Source: Podochytrium sp. JEL0797
Lineage: Eukaryota; Chytridiomycota; Chytridiomycetes; Chytridiales; Chytriomycetaceae
NCBI GenBank assembly: GCA_027596195.1
Contig: JADGJG010000030.1
Span: forward strand, 1-64,000
Direction of reading: 5' to 3'
Length of the DNA: 64,000 nt
Under the pieces are notes generated by a model, which saw only the letters and a program-made list of their open reading frames with translations, had not been told where the DNA came from and ran no database searches. This document shows, piece after piece, positions 44,040 through 54,718 of this stretch. The translations under genes were made by a program, and so were the position numbers. Position 1 is the first letter of the stretch. Every line of letters starts with the position of its first letter.

Positions 44040-47000
44040 TTATTTCTTTTTCTGATCTAACATATACCGTTTGAGCAAAACCGAGTGCTCCCAATCAGAC
44101 TTTGCACGCGTAGAATTATCAATCCAAACAAGATCTTGCTCCTCCCTCGTCGCAGACTCAATCTTTTGACGCTCTTCATTCACGAACATCACCGCCTCTT
44201 GCTCCAAAACTGCATCAATCAATCTCTCCTTTTGGATACGAAAACCGAAGCCTTGATCGGCCTCCACGAAGCCAATTGGAATCTCCAACGCTTTGTACAG
44301 GATGGTTTGTAGTTCTTGAGACTGGTCGTCATTCAATCTGAGCTGAATGCCGCGAGAGAAGGAGGTGTTGGTGCGGGAACCATTTGCCAAGAGAGTTTCA
44401 ATTGCTTTCGAGCCGCCACGTTTGTAGGCCCCCAAGAGTTCGCTCAAGCGCTTGCCATCAAGAATCTCTTGAATGAGTGGAACGACTTCTTTGAATTGGA
44501 AACGCAGTGACGGGGTCAATGCCTCGGGTTCCTTGAAGATGGGGTTCAAATCGCAATCGCCAAAGCCGGATTCGAAAGGCGAAAAGAACGACGACCGTGG
44601 ACATGGATCGATTTCATCACGACCGTGTGCGGGAGAGAGTGTGAAGAGATTTGTGTGCACGCTGTAATCGACAACATGGTATGGCTCTGTTGATATCAGA
44701 TTAGCTTAAAACTAGCAAGGGAGTACTGTACCGTAGAAGCCGTCATTGAGACCCAAAACACACTGATCCACAGATATTCCAGTTCCGGCCCACTTGTCTT
44801 CTGAAATCTCATCCTCCCAACCGGCAGCCAGTCCAGCCGCTGCCTCAATCGTTCTGTTTTCCAATGCTTGCTCTCGCCGTTGATGCTCCAATTCCTCATC
44901 CGAAGGCAACTCCCCGTGCGCTTGTCTTTCCATGCGTTGCTCCTTGGCGGCCTTCATCTGCACAGCCAGCCCCTCCATGCTAAATCCACAGCCAGCCACA
45001 CCTGAAGCAGAACCGCAACCGCGTGAAACACCACTCAAAGTTACTGACGCAGGAGTTTGAGCACCAACACCACCACCAATGAGAGAACGAGGTGGAAGAG
45101 ATATATCAGCACCCCCAACATGCCGGACTGGCTCGATACTGCGTGTGTTTGAAGCTCTCAAACTGGCAGCGGGCAATCTGGACGCGGCCAAAGCGGAGGC
45201 ATTCGAACCGGAAGCGTTCAAGCTGGAAGGGTTCGAAAACGCGGGCAAACTGAAAGCGGTCAAACAGGAAGGGTTCGAAAACGCAGGCCAAGGAGAAGCG
45301 GTCCAACTTGAAGTGTCTGCACCATCACCCCTCCCAGTTTCTATTGTAATCGACTCGGTGGGATTTGCGTGACCATCATCCCTGCCAGTTTCTGCTGTAA
45401 TTGACTCGGTGGGATTTGTGTGATGAACGGAAGATGGCCCACTTGGATGACCTGCAATTTGTGTGATTAGACAAGGCTGTCAAGTTAATGAAATTACCGG
45501 TAGAACAGGAAAGGAAGTGGATGCCAGCAAAGACAGATTTGACTCGGAGCAGTTGGTCCTTGAAGAGATTGCTGGTGGAGACGAATTTGACGCCCGCAGG
45601 CCAACCAGCGACGGAATATGGCCACAAAGTAGACCCAAAGTTTTTGAATGGGAACTTTGCTGATTTTGGGTGGGCTTGACTGTCGGCGTCGAGCTTCGCC
45701 GTGAATTTGCGATACACGTGATCCCTCACTTCCACCCGCAGTGCTTGCTCATCAACTGATTGTCCAACGCTCAGATCGAATTTGTCCATGGAAACGAGGG
45801 ACTTTGCGGAGACCCATTTTGACGTGATTGGAACGGCATCGTCAAAGAGATTGGCGAGTTTCTCCGCAACAGGACCTGTTGATCCCACCAGTGAATATTG
45901 AATGCAAGTGATCATAATTCAGACAAACCAAGTATCTGAACTCGAATCGGATTTTCAAGACCGGCAGCGAATGCTGTTGCGTAAATATTACACCCAAGCG
46001 AGTGGCAATTCTCCGCACACTGAGACCACTTTTTAAGGGCAGCTTCCAATTCCTTCCCCCAGTTCAAAGGGGTGGCGTGGTGAGACTTTTCTGTGTTCAT
46101 GCGCTCTGCAAGCTTTTCGGCAGCGTCTCTTTGCTCATCAGTGGCCGTGGAGATTCGGTGCCGGATAACATCGACACCTCGCAGCTTCCCGGGCGGTAAG
46201 TCTATTAATGTGTAAGATTTGTGCAAGATGGGGCACGTTAAAAATGAAAATCCAGGTTACCAGTTCCAGAAGTACGATCTGCCGCCAAAATGTCGCGAAC
46301 TGTCACATCTCGGACCTTTCGCATCAAGATGGGACCGGTGTTCATATCTGGAAGGGTTGCGGTTTCGAGCGCGGGTTCCAGAAAAGTGGGAAGGAGTTGA
46401 GGGGGAGGAAGAGGAAGGGAACGTGGAGGCGCTGATTCACAGGAGGAAGAGGCTTTCGCCTTCCGTTGGAACCACCCCTGTGTCCGCGTAAGCTTTCATC
46501 GTGTTAGAAGATCCGAAACTCACATTCACAACACCAGGTGGCAATTCAAGCTGATCAGCCACCGCCTCCGCGCCAGCCTTTTTCCCAGCGCGAACTCCCG
46601 CAGAGAAGTGTTTCTCGAGAACTTCGAGATATGGGGCCAGGTTTGTCTTCTGACGCTTCCCGCGGGTGTTTGATTCGGCAGACTCCTCCAATGTGCGATT
46701 CCGAGAGGGTGTGGAGGTTGAAGTTGATGGATCCAACATGAACGTCAATGGCGCGTTGCTGGCTGGGAGGTCCTCGGAAGCAGTGTGGAGCGATCGGATG
46801 AAACTGGAATATGGCAAAGGTATCGCGTTCGCGCACTCGGCTCGACACGCATCCAACAGGTGACCAAACACGTTTTCGCAAGATTCACAGACACCAAGTT
46901 GATTCGGAGTTTCGTCATCCACTGACGTAGTCACACATGCGATATGCAAATTGGCAGCACATATCACGCAGCGGTGAGTGGCGGGCGGGAGGGTGTATTC

Positions 47001-47303
47001 GCCGCCAAAATTGATGCGGCAAGCGGTGCAAGAACCTTCGCGAGAATCCGCTGCGAACGTGGCGATGGAGGTTTTGGCAATTTCGGGGACAAGGCGCCGA
47101 TCTGGCGTCGCTTTGAGGAGCACGCGAATCGCCTCCACTGGGTTGACTGTTGCAACGCTGTTAGAGAGTCGACGATGACGCAACCACTGACCTTCTCCAG
47201 CAGTGATCTGGGCGAGCAGCTTACAAGCCGAGCAGCGTTGCAGATCAATGGCAGTCTGACTGCCAGTCGCGGTGGGGCACTTGGAGCACGACTCAAACTG
47301 CAT
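44040..47303 (-). CDS. KDZ element partner protein of unknown function, Cys-rich N-terminus
   Basis: Exons complement(44040..44686, 44732..45451, 45498..45875, 45929..46201, 46261..46477, 46524..47303) sum to 1,004 residues with canonical splice sites of 45-59 nt. I do not recognise the family. Seen: zinc-finger-like N-terminus, CSKCPTA, RCSACKL, CTACRINFGGEYTLPPATHR with CVICAANLHIACV and CESCENV, arranged like a PHD or other treble-clef cluster; a basic KRQK (possible nuclear signal); a short coiled region; a globular region (residues about 330-550) with many Trp/Phe; a 17-residue tandem repeat (NPTESITAETGRDDG type, about 45,313-45,414); a Glu/Arg-rich helix; and a C-terminal helical region ending YMLDQKKK. 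It lacks the HxD-based iron site expected of TET/JBP oxygenases found in some KDZ elements. Probably helps transposition or targeting (inference). Confidence 0.72.
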
Positions 47304-47330
47304 TTGATTGTGTTTCGGGGGGAAAAAGAT

Positions 47331-47450
47331 GAGTCACAGATCTCCGCCCAAAGTGAACCTGGTGGAACCGGGCCGGTTGAGGCTGACTTTCTCAGTAAAA
47401 AATTGTAAAAACCGTTTGACTATTGTCAGTAGGGTTCGATGAGCTAGGTG
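47331..47450 (-). repeat. right terminal inverted repeat of KDZ element
   Basis: 120 bases ending GAGCTAGGTG, the inverted copy of 39674-39793 with one mismatch. Confidence 0.93.
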
Positions 47451-47458
47451 CAAAGTGG
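47451..47458. repeat. 8-bp target-site duplication, right copy
   Basis: CAAAGTGG directly after the right end of the element; same octamer as 39666-39673. Confidence 0.93.
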
Positions 47459-47761
47459 GCCAATCGCCCTGACTCAAAATATCGCATGTAGTAGACGTTG
47501 TTTAGGTGGCCGTAGCAGTCTTGTTCTCCCCATTGGACGGGAAGGCTGGGGGGACGGAACATCAAGGTGGGATCACATCACAACAAAAGGTCAACAACGG
47601 TACGTGATGAGTGACGGATAGTCCTTCAGTAAGGCAGCGACTTTGGGAGACAGAGATGCCCGTGTTGCCTCGACCGAAGCGAAAGCTCCGACGGGGACGA
47701 CGGTGGACTGAAAACGCCGGATCACGCGGGACATCATTTTTGCGATCTTTTTTACTGGCAT
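47459..47761 (-). pseudogene. 5' half of the hotdog thioesterase gene split by the transposon
   Basis: ATG at 47761; exons complement(47459..47545, 47604..47761). N-terminus MPVKKIAKMMSRVIRRFQ is Arg-rich and amphipathic, resembling a mitochondrial targeting peptide. The hotdog thioesterase signature follows: VQWGEQDCYGHLNNVYYMRY, then FESGRLA (compare the general D-x4-GHxNNxxYxxYFE pattern). The coding frame runs straight into the target duplication and stops being meaningful inside the element. The remainder is at 39,249-39,673. Confidence 0.85.
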
Positions 47762-48535
47762 TCCGCTTCCGGCGATTACGTGAAGAGTGGGCAGTTTCCT
47801 CCTCTATTTCATTAACACGGAGCTTGGAAGACGTCCCAACTAAGAACCAACAACCGCCAAACCTCCCGACTCCAACCTGTCAGCTCTCGCCCGAGTGTCA
47901 AAAATTAAAATAACCCTCCGCTTATTATTCCAATTACATTATTGAGACACCGTCTGAGGAGGAGGCCACAAGCACGCCGTTTCCGGTTCGAAACCCCGTT
48001 GGTAAGAAGTTTCTGATATTCCTTTCGGATTCGGTGCGACGAAGCAGGCGACGAAGGCTCAAATACAATCACTCGAGAAGTGAGTCGGAGGACTCACCAC
48101 TTGTTTCAAGGGGTAGACGGGCTCAAAGTCTTACTGTCTCTTCGCTGCATTTCGACAGCTATGGTAGTGAGGAGGGATTGTGTTGGATACGAGAAGGATT
48201 TCGCGTTCCTCGGTATTCATTACCCTTGTTGCGAGCGATCGCTAAAAGACCCCCCGCTAATTTTCGCTGCTCAGTGATTCAACAGCGTGACGGGCTTATT
48301 TATTTCGTTTAGGTTCTGAATAAAACGCGATTAATTTTGCACCGCCAAAATTATATGTAAGGCGGGAATCAAAGTTGAAACGCATGTGGAACAACTGGCT
48401 GGCCCTAAAGAGGCGTATATGCGTGTGAGGGCAAGCAATCTGCTGGCAGTGTGCTGGATTGAATCGAATGAATTCATTTTTTTACAGTACGGACTAAAAA
48501 CTCCCGGAGGAGAAGGCCAGTGCTCTTACAATGCA
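47762..48535. other. intergenic region, thioesterase 5' side to GT32 3' side
   Basis: 774 bases. The right part (48,030-48,320) is moderately GC-rich and open in more than one frame but matches no family I know and has no convincing start. No gene is called. Confidence 0.4.
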
Positions 48536-49767
48536 TTAATCGGTTTTATTAAACGAATTTTTCCATCCATCCGGCCTCGACCCAGTGAATTTGTGACTGA
48601 CAAACGACAGTGGGTGTTTAATACCCAAACTATGCGTCCAAAAGCTACCAGCCGCAAACCCATTGATTGGCAAAATCAGGATCTGGGAAGCAGGAAAGAG
48701 CACGGCCTCATCACCTTTCACATACTTCCCGTCATCGAGCGTTATTCCCAACTTGGGATGCGGCAGCGTATCGAATGTGTCACCAAAGGTCCTCATGTAC
48801 GTTTGAATCGCGGTGGTCCAGATGATGGGACCGCTGAATTCAACCACATCGTCCACGGAAAGGTTGGAAATGGAGTCGCCGCGGGAGAGGATCTTGTCCG
48901 CAAGCGAGTCGAGAACGGCAAGTACAATGGGGTGCCTCTTGGCGACAACCATTGTATATTGAACAATTTGAGTTTGTGTGTTGCCTTGATAGCCGGTAAC
49001 AAACTTGAAAATGGAAGGAAACACATTGGTTATTCGTCAAGGAAACGACGTAAGAGGGCAAGACTCACCTCAACACCGACAATCATTTTGACACCCTCAT
49101 GATTTAAGTTCCAGTCTCGAACGGGCTTGTGACAGATCGTGTCCGTGTCAGCATACACCCCGCCAAAATGGTACAACAGCGCATATCGCGCAAAATCGCC
49201 CTTGACAACGTTATGGAGCCCTTTCAGTTTCTGATACGCTTCGTAAATCCTGGAAGTGAATCGAGTCCGCATGAGATAGTCGAAATGCTCCTTGTTCCAG
49301 ACGATCACTTCAAACTCGGGATTCTGGTCCACCCATGATTGGATCCACTTTTTACGTTCGATGGTTGCTTCGATGGTCCAGTTGAGGCTTTTGTGGTCGA
49401 GAAATACTTGATGAATGATTGGAGGAAATCTCAGAGGGCTTTTCGGTTGCAGGTTTTCGAGTTTGAGGAACAGGTCGGAACGTGCACTGGCCGTCCTGGA
49501 TGTTCGCATGACAGCCGCAGGATCAGAAAGAAGAGCAATCAAGGAACCCGCCACCAGGAGCCCCAAAGCGGTTGCTATCGATAGTTGAATGGCTTTGCGG
49601 ATATGCATTAGATCTACGTTGTTAAAAAAATATTCAGCGGAAAGCCCAGGAAACCCCGAAATTTTGTTATCTTTTTGGAAGGTCTTGTTGAAATGGGAAA
49701 TCCAACCGAGTGAATTTTCACCCGCTGGGGTGCCTTTCATAACAGCAGCAGGCGTGGCAGACACCAT
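48536..49767 (-). CDS. GT32-type glycosyltransferase, type II membrane protein
   Basis: Exons complement(48536..49003, 49069..49767), 388 residues from ATG at 49767. A downstream ATG at 49608 (MHIRKAIQ) would leave a short tail before the single membrane anchor SIATALGLLVAGSLIALL and is a good alternative start. Lumenal domain: IPK-type opening FPPIIHQVFLDHK, WNKEHFDYL, KGDFARYALLYHFGGVYADT with the DxD at YADTDT, then QIVQYTMVVAKRHPIV after the intron. These are hallmarks of the OCH1/alpha-1,6-mannosyltransferase-like GT32 family, which acts in the Golgi on N-glycans or sphingolipids. The acceptor is unknown. Confidence 0.85.
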
Positions 49768-50016
49768 GGCTTCGGTGGTGACTGTCGTAACACCACCTAC
49801 AACTGCTTGCTAAGTGGGACTGGACTTGAGAGATAACAGGAAGATATAAGGCCGTTTGCAGATGAGGAAAACGGACAGAAATATAACTCCCTCCAGCTTG
49901 CGACCGGAAAAGTCAAATCGTGGACGCAATATTATTAACAAACAATATATTTATGGTTTTCTTTGCTTCCAACCGCCATTCCGCCGAAATGAGTGCTCCG
50001 CTTTATTCCATCAATT
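49768..50016. other. intergenic between GT32 and thioesterase paralogue
   Basis: 249 bases, promoter of the GT32 gene presumably; nothing else seen. Confidence 0.4.
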
Positions 50017-50716
50017 TCACAGCTTGGAAGACGCCACAACAAACAATGGATTCACTTCCTTCTCGTGTCTCGTGATGGCACCCACCAACCAATCCGGCAT
50101 CGGGGCTTTCCGTTGCGTGCTGTGATCAAAACACACCATGGTTGCCCGCCCTTCAGAAACAATTGCTCCAGATTTGTGGCTCACGATGCGGCACACGTGG
50201 TCAAATCTGTCCGTATGGATTGAACTTGGATCCGTACGAACGCCCACCGTCACTGCGCAAAGTTCAGTTGTTCGTATCACACCCGAGATCATTTAACCCG
50301 CCTGTGTCCGGATACGTGACTGGCTGCTTGTATTCCAATACTAGCTTCTTGAGAACGATCCCGACACCCGCTCCGCGCATAAATTCATTGGCAGCCTGCC
50401 CGGCGAAGCGTTCGAGTTGGTAGAAATACGCAATTCGTCCTGATTCGAAGTACCGGGCGTAGATAGCATTGTTGACATGCTGATAGCTGATCAGGTTGAA
50501 TCAGTATGAGTAGTACTTGGTAGGGGAGGGGTTGCGAAACCTGTCTTGATCACCCCATTGGACCGAAAGTCTGGAGAGCCGTTAGCGATGCACATAGCGC
50601 GAAGGAGGGTCTTCTTACGTAGTCACCGATGCGCAATCTTTAAGAAGATCTGCGATGTTGGTGGGAAGGGCTTCGCGGGTCTCTTCGTTCGATGGCAAAC
50701 CTCCCACGGGGATCAT
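50017..50716 (-). CDS. hotdog-fold acyl-CoA thioesterase-like protein, intact paralogue
   Basis: Exons complement(50017..50252, 50302..50486, 50541..50570, 50619..50716), 182 residues from MIPVGGLPSNEETRE. Core motif VQWGDQDSYQHVNNAIYARY, then FESGRIAYF, matches 4HBT-type thioesterases, where the Asp/Gln and His near HVNN line the active site. KKLVLEYKQPVTYPDT, VTVGVRTDPSSIHTDRFDHV and VCRIVSHKSGAIVSEG follow. It parallels the transposon-split gene at 39,249/47,761 but lacks its Arg-rich presequence and has one extra intron (50,487-50,540). The third intron starts GC (50,301-50,300) and ends AG, a rare but accepted donor; the split paralogue has GT there. May compensate for loss of the split gene. 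Confidence 0.8.
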
Positions 50717-50924
50717 TCGGCGTTGGATTCTGACAAATCCCAAGCACGTGGATATAAATAATGCTGAACATTTCTGCACTAATTACCAACGAAGATAGAA
50801 AAAAGTCGCAGTCCATTGTAGAAGTGTAAATCTCTTTGTTCGCGAAATCGCAGTCCTGTCAAGTGCTCAAAAACAGACTTCATCTCCGGACTCCGACAAC
50901 ACATCCCCACCTGCAAAACGCGTT

Positions 50925-53900
50925 ATGTTCAGGAAAAAGACAAAGACGCCTGACGTTTTGGCCAAAGATGCCAAGGACGCGGGGTTGCCTCTCCTTCCGG
51001 GACACGATCATCAGGTACGTGCAGGATCGATCGAAGTAGCGAACCATCAACTCGACCACTCACCAAATCGCGACAATCTATTTGTCACACAGACATCAGA
51101 ATCTACCGTCATCACAAAAGACACGCTTTCAAACTCTATCGAACCGCCACCCGAAATCAAATCCGTTGGAGTGTCTCTGCAACCACCCACCGTGAAACCG
51201 CAGCAAGCCGAACTCAACGCACCTCAAATCACGTTCGATGATGGATCCAATCAGGGGGATGGAACGATGGTTCATCAAAACTTTGCGGGGCGCGGCACAG
51301 ATGCGGACCCTTTTGGAGGTGAACCTCGAATCTAACGAAGCCCAAGAAATTACGCGTTAAACTTCCCTCTTCAGAATTTCAATCTCATAATGACACTGGA
51401 GGTTTCGATAATACTGAGTTTGACGACCCCGTGACTTCCACTTCCCCAAAAGACACGCGAACGCGGACCAAAACTCAAGAACCCGGTTCCAAAGCAAAGA
51501 AATCAATCAACAAACAATTGAGCACGGTTGCGGAAGTTACTTCGAGTGACGAAAGAACGACGCGACCTACAACCGCCGCCGCGCTCAATCACCCCATTCG
51601 AACCGAGTCAGATGAGAATTTGGACGAAATTGGGTCCCATGGTTCCATGAAACACAAATCTCCACCTCCCGTGCCAAAGAAGGTTGTGGTTGCCAAGAAA
51701 AAGTTGACTCAGATTGATTCCCCCGAGCAGCGACGCGCGGCGGGGGCAGGTGGTGGTGTCACGACAGTGCCGCTCAAAAAAGCCAAATTGAAACCTGCGT
51801 TGGATACGGGACTTCGACCGCCCGGTATTGCCAAATCAGGAACCGCGGCCGCTGTTCCTGTAAAAAAATTGAAACCCAAAGTCACGATTTCGGAAGAAGT
51901 GGATGGCGCCGACTCACAGGAGGTTTCGCTGTCGTTGGCGAGTCAATCTGAATCTGAATCTCAGGAACAATTGGCTAGTCAATCAATTGATGAAGTCAAA
52001 AGCTCGGAGTCGTTTGATGAGGTAGAAGCTTCAATGCAACTCGACGTGCCTTCTCCGCGAGTGGAACGAGAACGCACACCCTCTTCAAAGAAACCAACCG
52101 ACTCCGCAAGACTCGCAAAACCAAAGAAAGCAGCAACTCCAAAACCAGCAACCGCACCGCGTCCCGCAAGCTCGCGTCCGCGTTCCGAAAAACAGCAACG
52201 GAGACCGAAGCTCAATTTCGAGAACGATGGATTCTCGGCCATGGGTCTTTCACCGGCAGATGAGTTCCACGAGCCTCGCGGAGCTAAGGACACTCATAAA
52301 CGCGTGGCAAATCAGCCAGCACCACCGCCGCATTATTTGACGCCAACCGCTGCGATTCCAACCAAACGGGAGACTCCGAAGCAAAAGGAATTGGTTTCGA
52401 GAAACCCTTCATCACGCCGTAAAGCGATTCGAAATATGGCATATGAAGTAGAAAACGACGAGGTGGATGATGAGGAGGGAACGATGCGGCATGTGGGACG
52501 ATTTGGACATTATGATGTCGATGACAAAAGGTCAAAATCGATGGACCCTGGAGAATATAGAAACACCCCAAGCCGCCAGCGTATGACTTCTGACTATGTG
52601 AATGGAATGAGTCGCGCAAGAAATGTGAGTTAAATTTCCCTATCGACGATAAGTTTCAAAATTGCAAAAACCAGGATGATGACATGTATGAGGATGAAAA
52701 CATTCAAGAACTGGAGAGAGGCGTGGAAGTGCAAAATAGAAGAGCCATGGCTTACGACGACGAAATCAATTCCAATTCAAGCCAAGGATACAGGTATTCG
52801 GACAGAATTTCTGGCAAGTACAATGTTGGCAATGCAGGCCGTTCCGGTATTTATCTCTCACTCTTGATTCGGCTGGCTTGTTTCATTGATATCGATCCAC
52901 TTTCAACGCCAACAGGAACAATGCAACTTTCAAAAGCGTATTCAAACGGAGCTCTACCGATTCCAGACAGGCTCATGCTCAGCTCTTCCGCCCTCAAAGC
53001 CGCCCAAAGCCAAGGAATGATCTCCCCTGAAACAGTCAATTACCTCAAATGGTACATGGTCAAAGCCACCCCGCTGGAACCCACCCCTCAAGGCTCCCTC
53101 ACGAACATCAAACAAACCACGAGCAAAGGTCCCATCATGATGGACGACAACGATCCTCCGCGAGGTCGAGCGCGCGTGTCGACAAAACCCCCCGCTGCAT
53201 CGAAACTACGCGATTCCATCATGGACGATGAGGAGGAGCCCATGAGCAAGCCCGTTCCGGTTCGGAAACCGGTTGTTAAAAAGTTTACACCCATCCGCAC
53301 GAGCGGGTCCATCATGGACGAGGATGCACCCGCCACGCAAACGGAACCAAAGCCCCGCGTGATTCCCAAAACGCGCGTCACGATCGTCTCAAAACCTAAA
53401 CCTGTCGTCAAAAAGACACCTGCAATGCCAGAAGCACAAACACCCAATTTCGGAGGCGGTTCAGGATTTTGGGGCCAACAACCCCAACAACACCCCTTCA
53501 TGAATCAACCCTTCCCCAACTTCTCACCGTACCCCTCCCACCCATTCACAATGCAAAACCAATTCCACAACCTCCCCAACTACACACCTACACCTCAAGC
53601 TCCCCTCCCCTCTCTCCACTCCCTCTCCCCCATGTCCAACAACCCCTTCATCCCACCCGCTCCAACCGTCCACCCAGGCCTCATGCCCGCCCGCATCAAA
53701 CTCACCACCGTGCCGGTTGTCACGTTCAAACAGTCATACGTGATTGAACCGACGGGACACGCGCCGGGGACGTATATTCCGCCAGAGGAGATGGGGGTTG
53801 ATGGGGCGGGGGGAATGATGACGTATATTGCGGCGGGTATGTTTCCGCAGGGAGGGGAGATGATGGGAGGTGGTGGTGGTGGGTTTGGACAGCAGCCGAT

Positions 53901-54096
53901 GCACATAATTCAAAACGATTCATCAAGGAGAGTGGGGACGGCAACGAGTGCAGCCACCACACGAACAGGTGGTGCGCAGACGCGAGGTGGAGCAAGTCTT
54001 CAAAGCAAGACAGTCATTGGAAAAACTGGCGTAAGGTCACAGATTCAGAAGGGGCAAATCGGGCGAGCAGCAGCAAGCAGAACAAACAATCGATGA
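50925..54096 (+). CDS. large disordered Lys/Pro/Ser-rich protein, unknown
   Basis: Exons 50925..51318, 51375..52624, 52675..52846, 52916..54096 sum to 998 residues. The last intron (52,847-52,915) is 69 nt and in frame, so it could also be translated. Start MFRKKTKTPDVLAKDAK at 50925; upstream exons are possible. No domain recognised. Seen: repeated PVKKxKPK-type basic stretches and VP(L/V)KK units; many SP/TP sites; acidic strip EVENDEVDDEEGTM; a short helical region around residue 640 (LMLSSSALKAAQSQG then MISPETVNYLKWYMVKATP); paired repeats GPIMMDDND, DSIMDDEEE and GSIMDEDAP; a Pro/Asn/Phe-rich tract; and a Gly/Met-rich then Arg/Gly/Thr-rich tail. Could be a scaffold or chromatin/cytoskeletal adaptor, but the sequence does not decide. 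Confidence 0.6.
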
Positions 54097-54718
54097 TATT
54101 TTTTAATTGTTCTTATAATTATGCGAAATAGATTTACAGAAAATGCTAGTTGAAAACGCAAGAAACTGGGCTTTAACAATTGAGAAAATGTTTATTTATT
54201 GCATGAAATGATGGTCTGAGAATCTAGCGCGAGTGAAATTGCAATCACATATGAATGTTTGCAATGTGCATTGGGCCAGTCGAAACGAAAGGAGGTCTTT
54301 CAATCTTGCCGCTCTTCGCCGAAGACGGCGTGCTCTTGATGGAGTTGTTGGGAGTGGTCGAGGATTGGTTCTGGGCGGTGCTTGGCATGTTGGATATTGT
54401 CTTAATGATTTTGACTGAGTTGGTGGGAGGAGGGGATCATTTCAGAACGCGCTATTTATACCCATTTGCGCGTTTTGTGTGGTTGTGGAGACGCACGAAT
54501 CGTGACCCACGAAAAACGCGACATCAGATTGTTATTCCACGAATTTCAGTGCACACTCAAAATTTGAGTGCCAATGGACCCACGAAAAAACACGCGCGCT
54601 CACTCAACTCTAGCACGGCACGATATTTGATCCCTTATAAAAAGCTCAATTCATGTTCATTATCTGAGGTTCGATTTTTTTTGATTTTGGAATTTTGGAA
54701 TAATAATATTTGCAACGT
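54097..54718. other. intergenic with small ORF and outer part of inverted arm
   Basis: 622 bases. Contains the 47-codon minus-strand ORF described separately at 54,245-54,388. The rest, from about 54,430, matches the right-hand arm near 63,800-63,960 in reverse complement. Confidence 0.6.
54245..54388 (-). CDS. tiny Ser/Thr-rich ORF downstream of HSP20, duplicated
   Basis: 47 codons, start MPSTAQNQSSTTPNNS at 54388, stop at 54245. The reverse-complement position in the other arm (63,965) begins MPSTARNQTSTT. Three of five base differences over the compared codons are synonymous, which hints at real coding. It may have further exons. Function unknown. Confidence 0.4.
   Translation of the reverse strand: MPSTAQNQSSTTPNNSIKSTPSSAKSGKIERPPFVSTGPMHIANIHM

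Larger units (their letters stand above)
39674..47450. mobile_element. complete KDZ (Zisupton-like) DNA transposon, 7,777 bp
   Basis: Bounded by 120-bp terminal inverted repeats with a single mismatch and flanked by a perfect 8-bp target-site duplication. It carries two convergent multi-exon genes: a KDZ transposase (39,835-43,048, plus) and a 1,004-residue protein of unknown function (44,040-47,303, minus). Each starts about 150-160 bases inside its own end, so the repeats may act as promoters (inference). Family knowledge: Kyakuja-Dileera-Zisupton elements are large cut-and-paste transposons found in fungi and some animals; Zisupton makes 8-bp duplications. Both genes keep open frames, so the copy may be active. 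Confidence 0.92.

Noticed and set aside
44040..47303. TET/JBP oxygenase as KDZ partner
   Set aside because: Expected because fungal KDZ elements often carry one, but no convincing H-x-D and distal His/Arg set is visible.
39674..47450. Inversion of host DNA between two short inverted repeats
   Set aside because: Both thioesterase halves keep the same orientation and are separated by an 8-bp duplication, which indicates insertion, not inversion.
48030..48312. 92-codon plus-strand frame between the split thioesterase and GT32
   Set aside because: Arg/Ser-rich, no domain, overlapped by other short frames; no evidence of coding.
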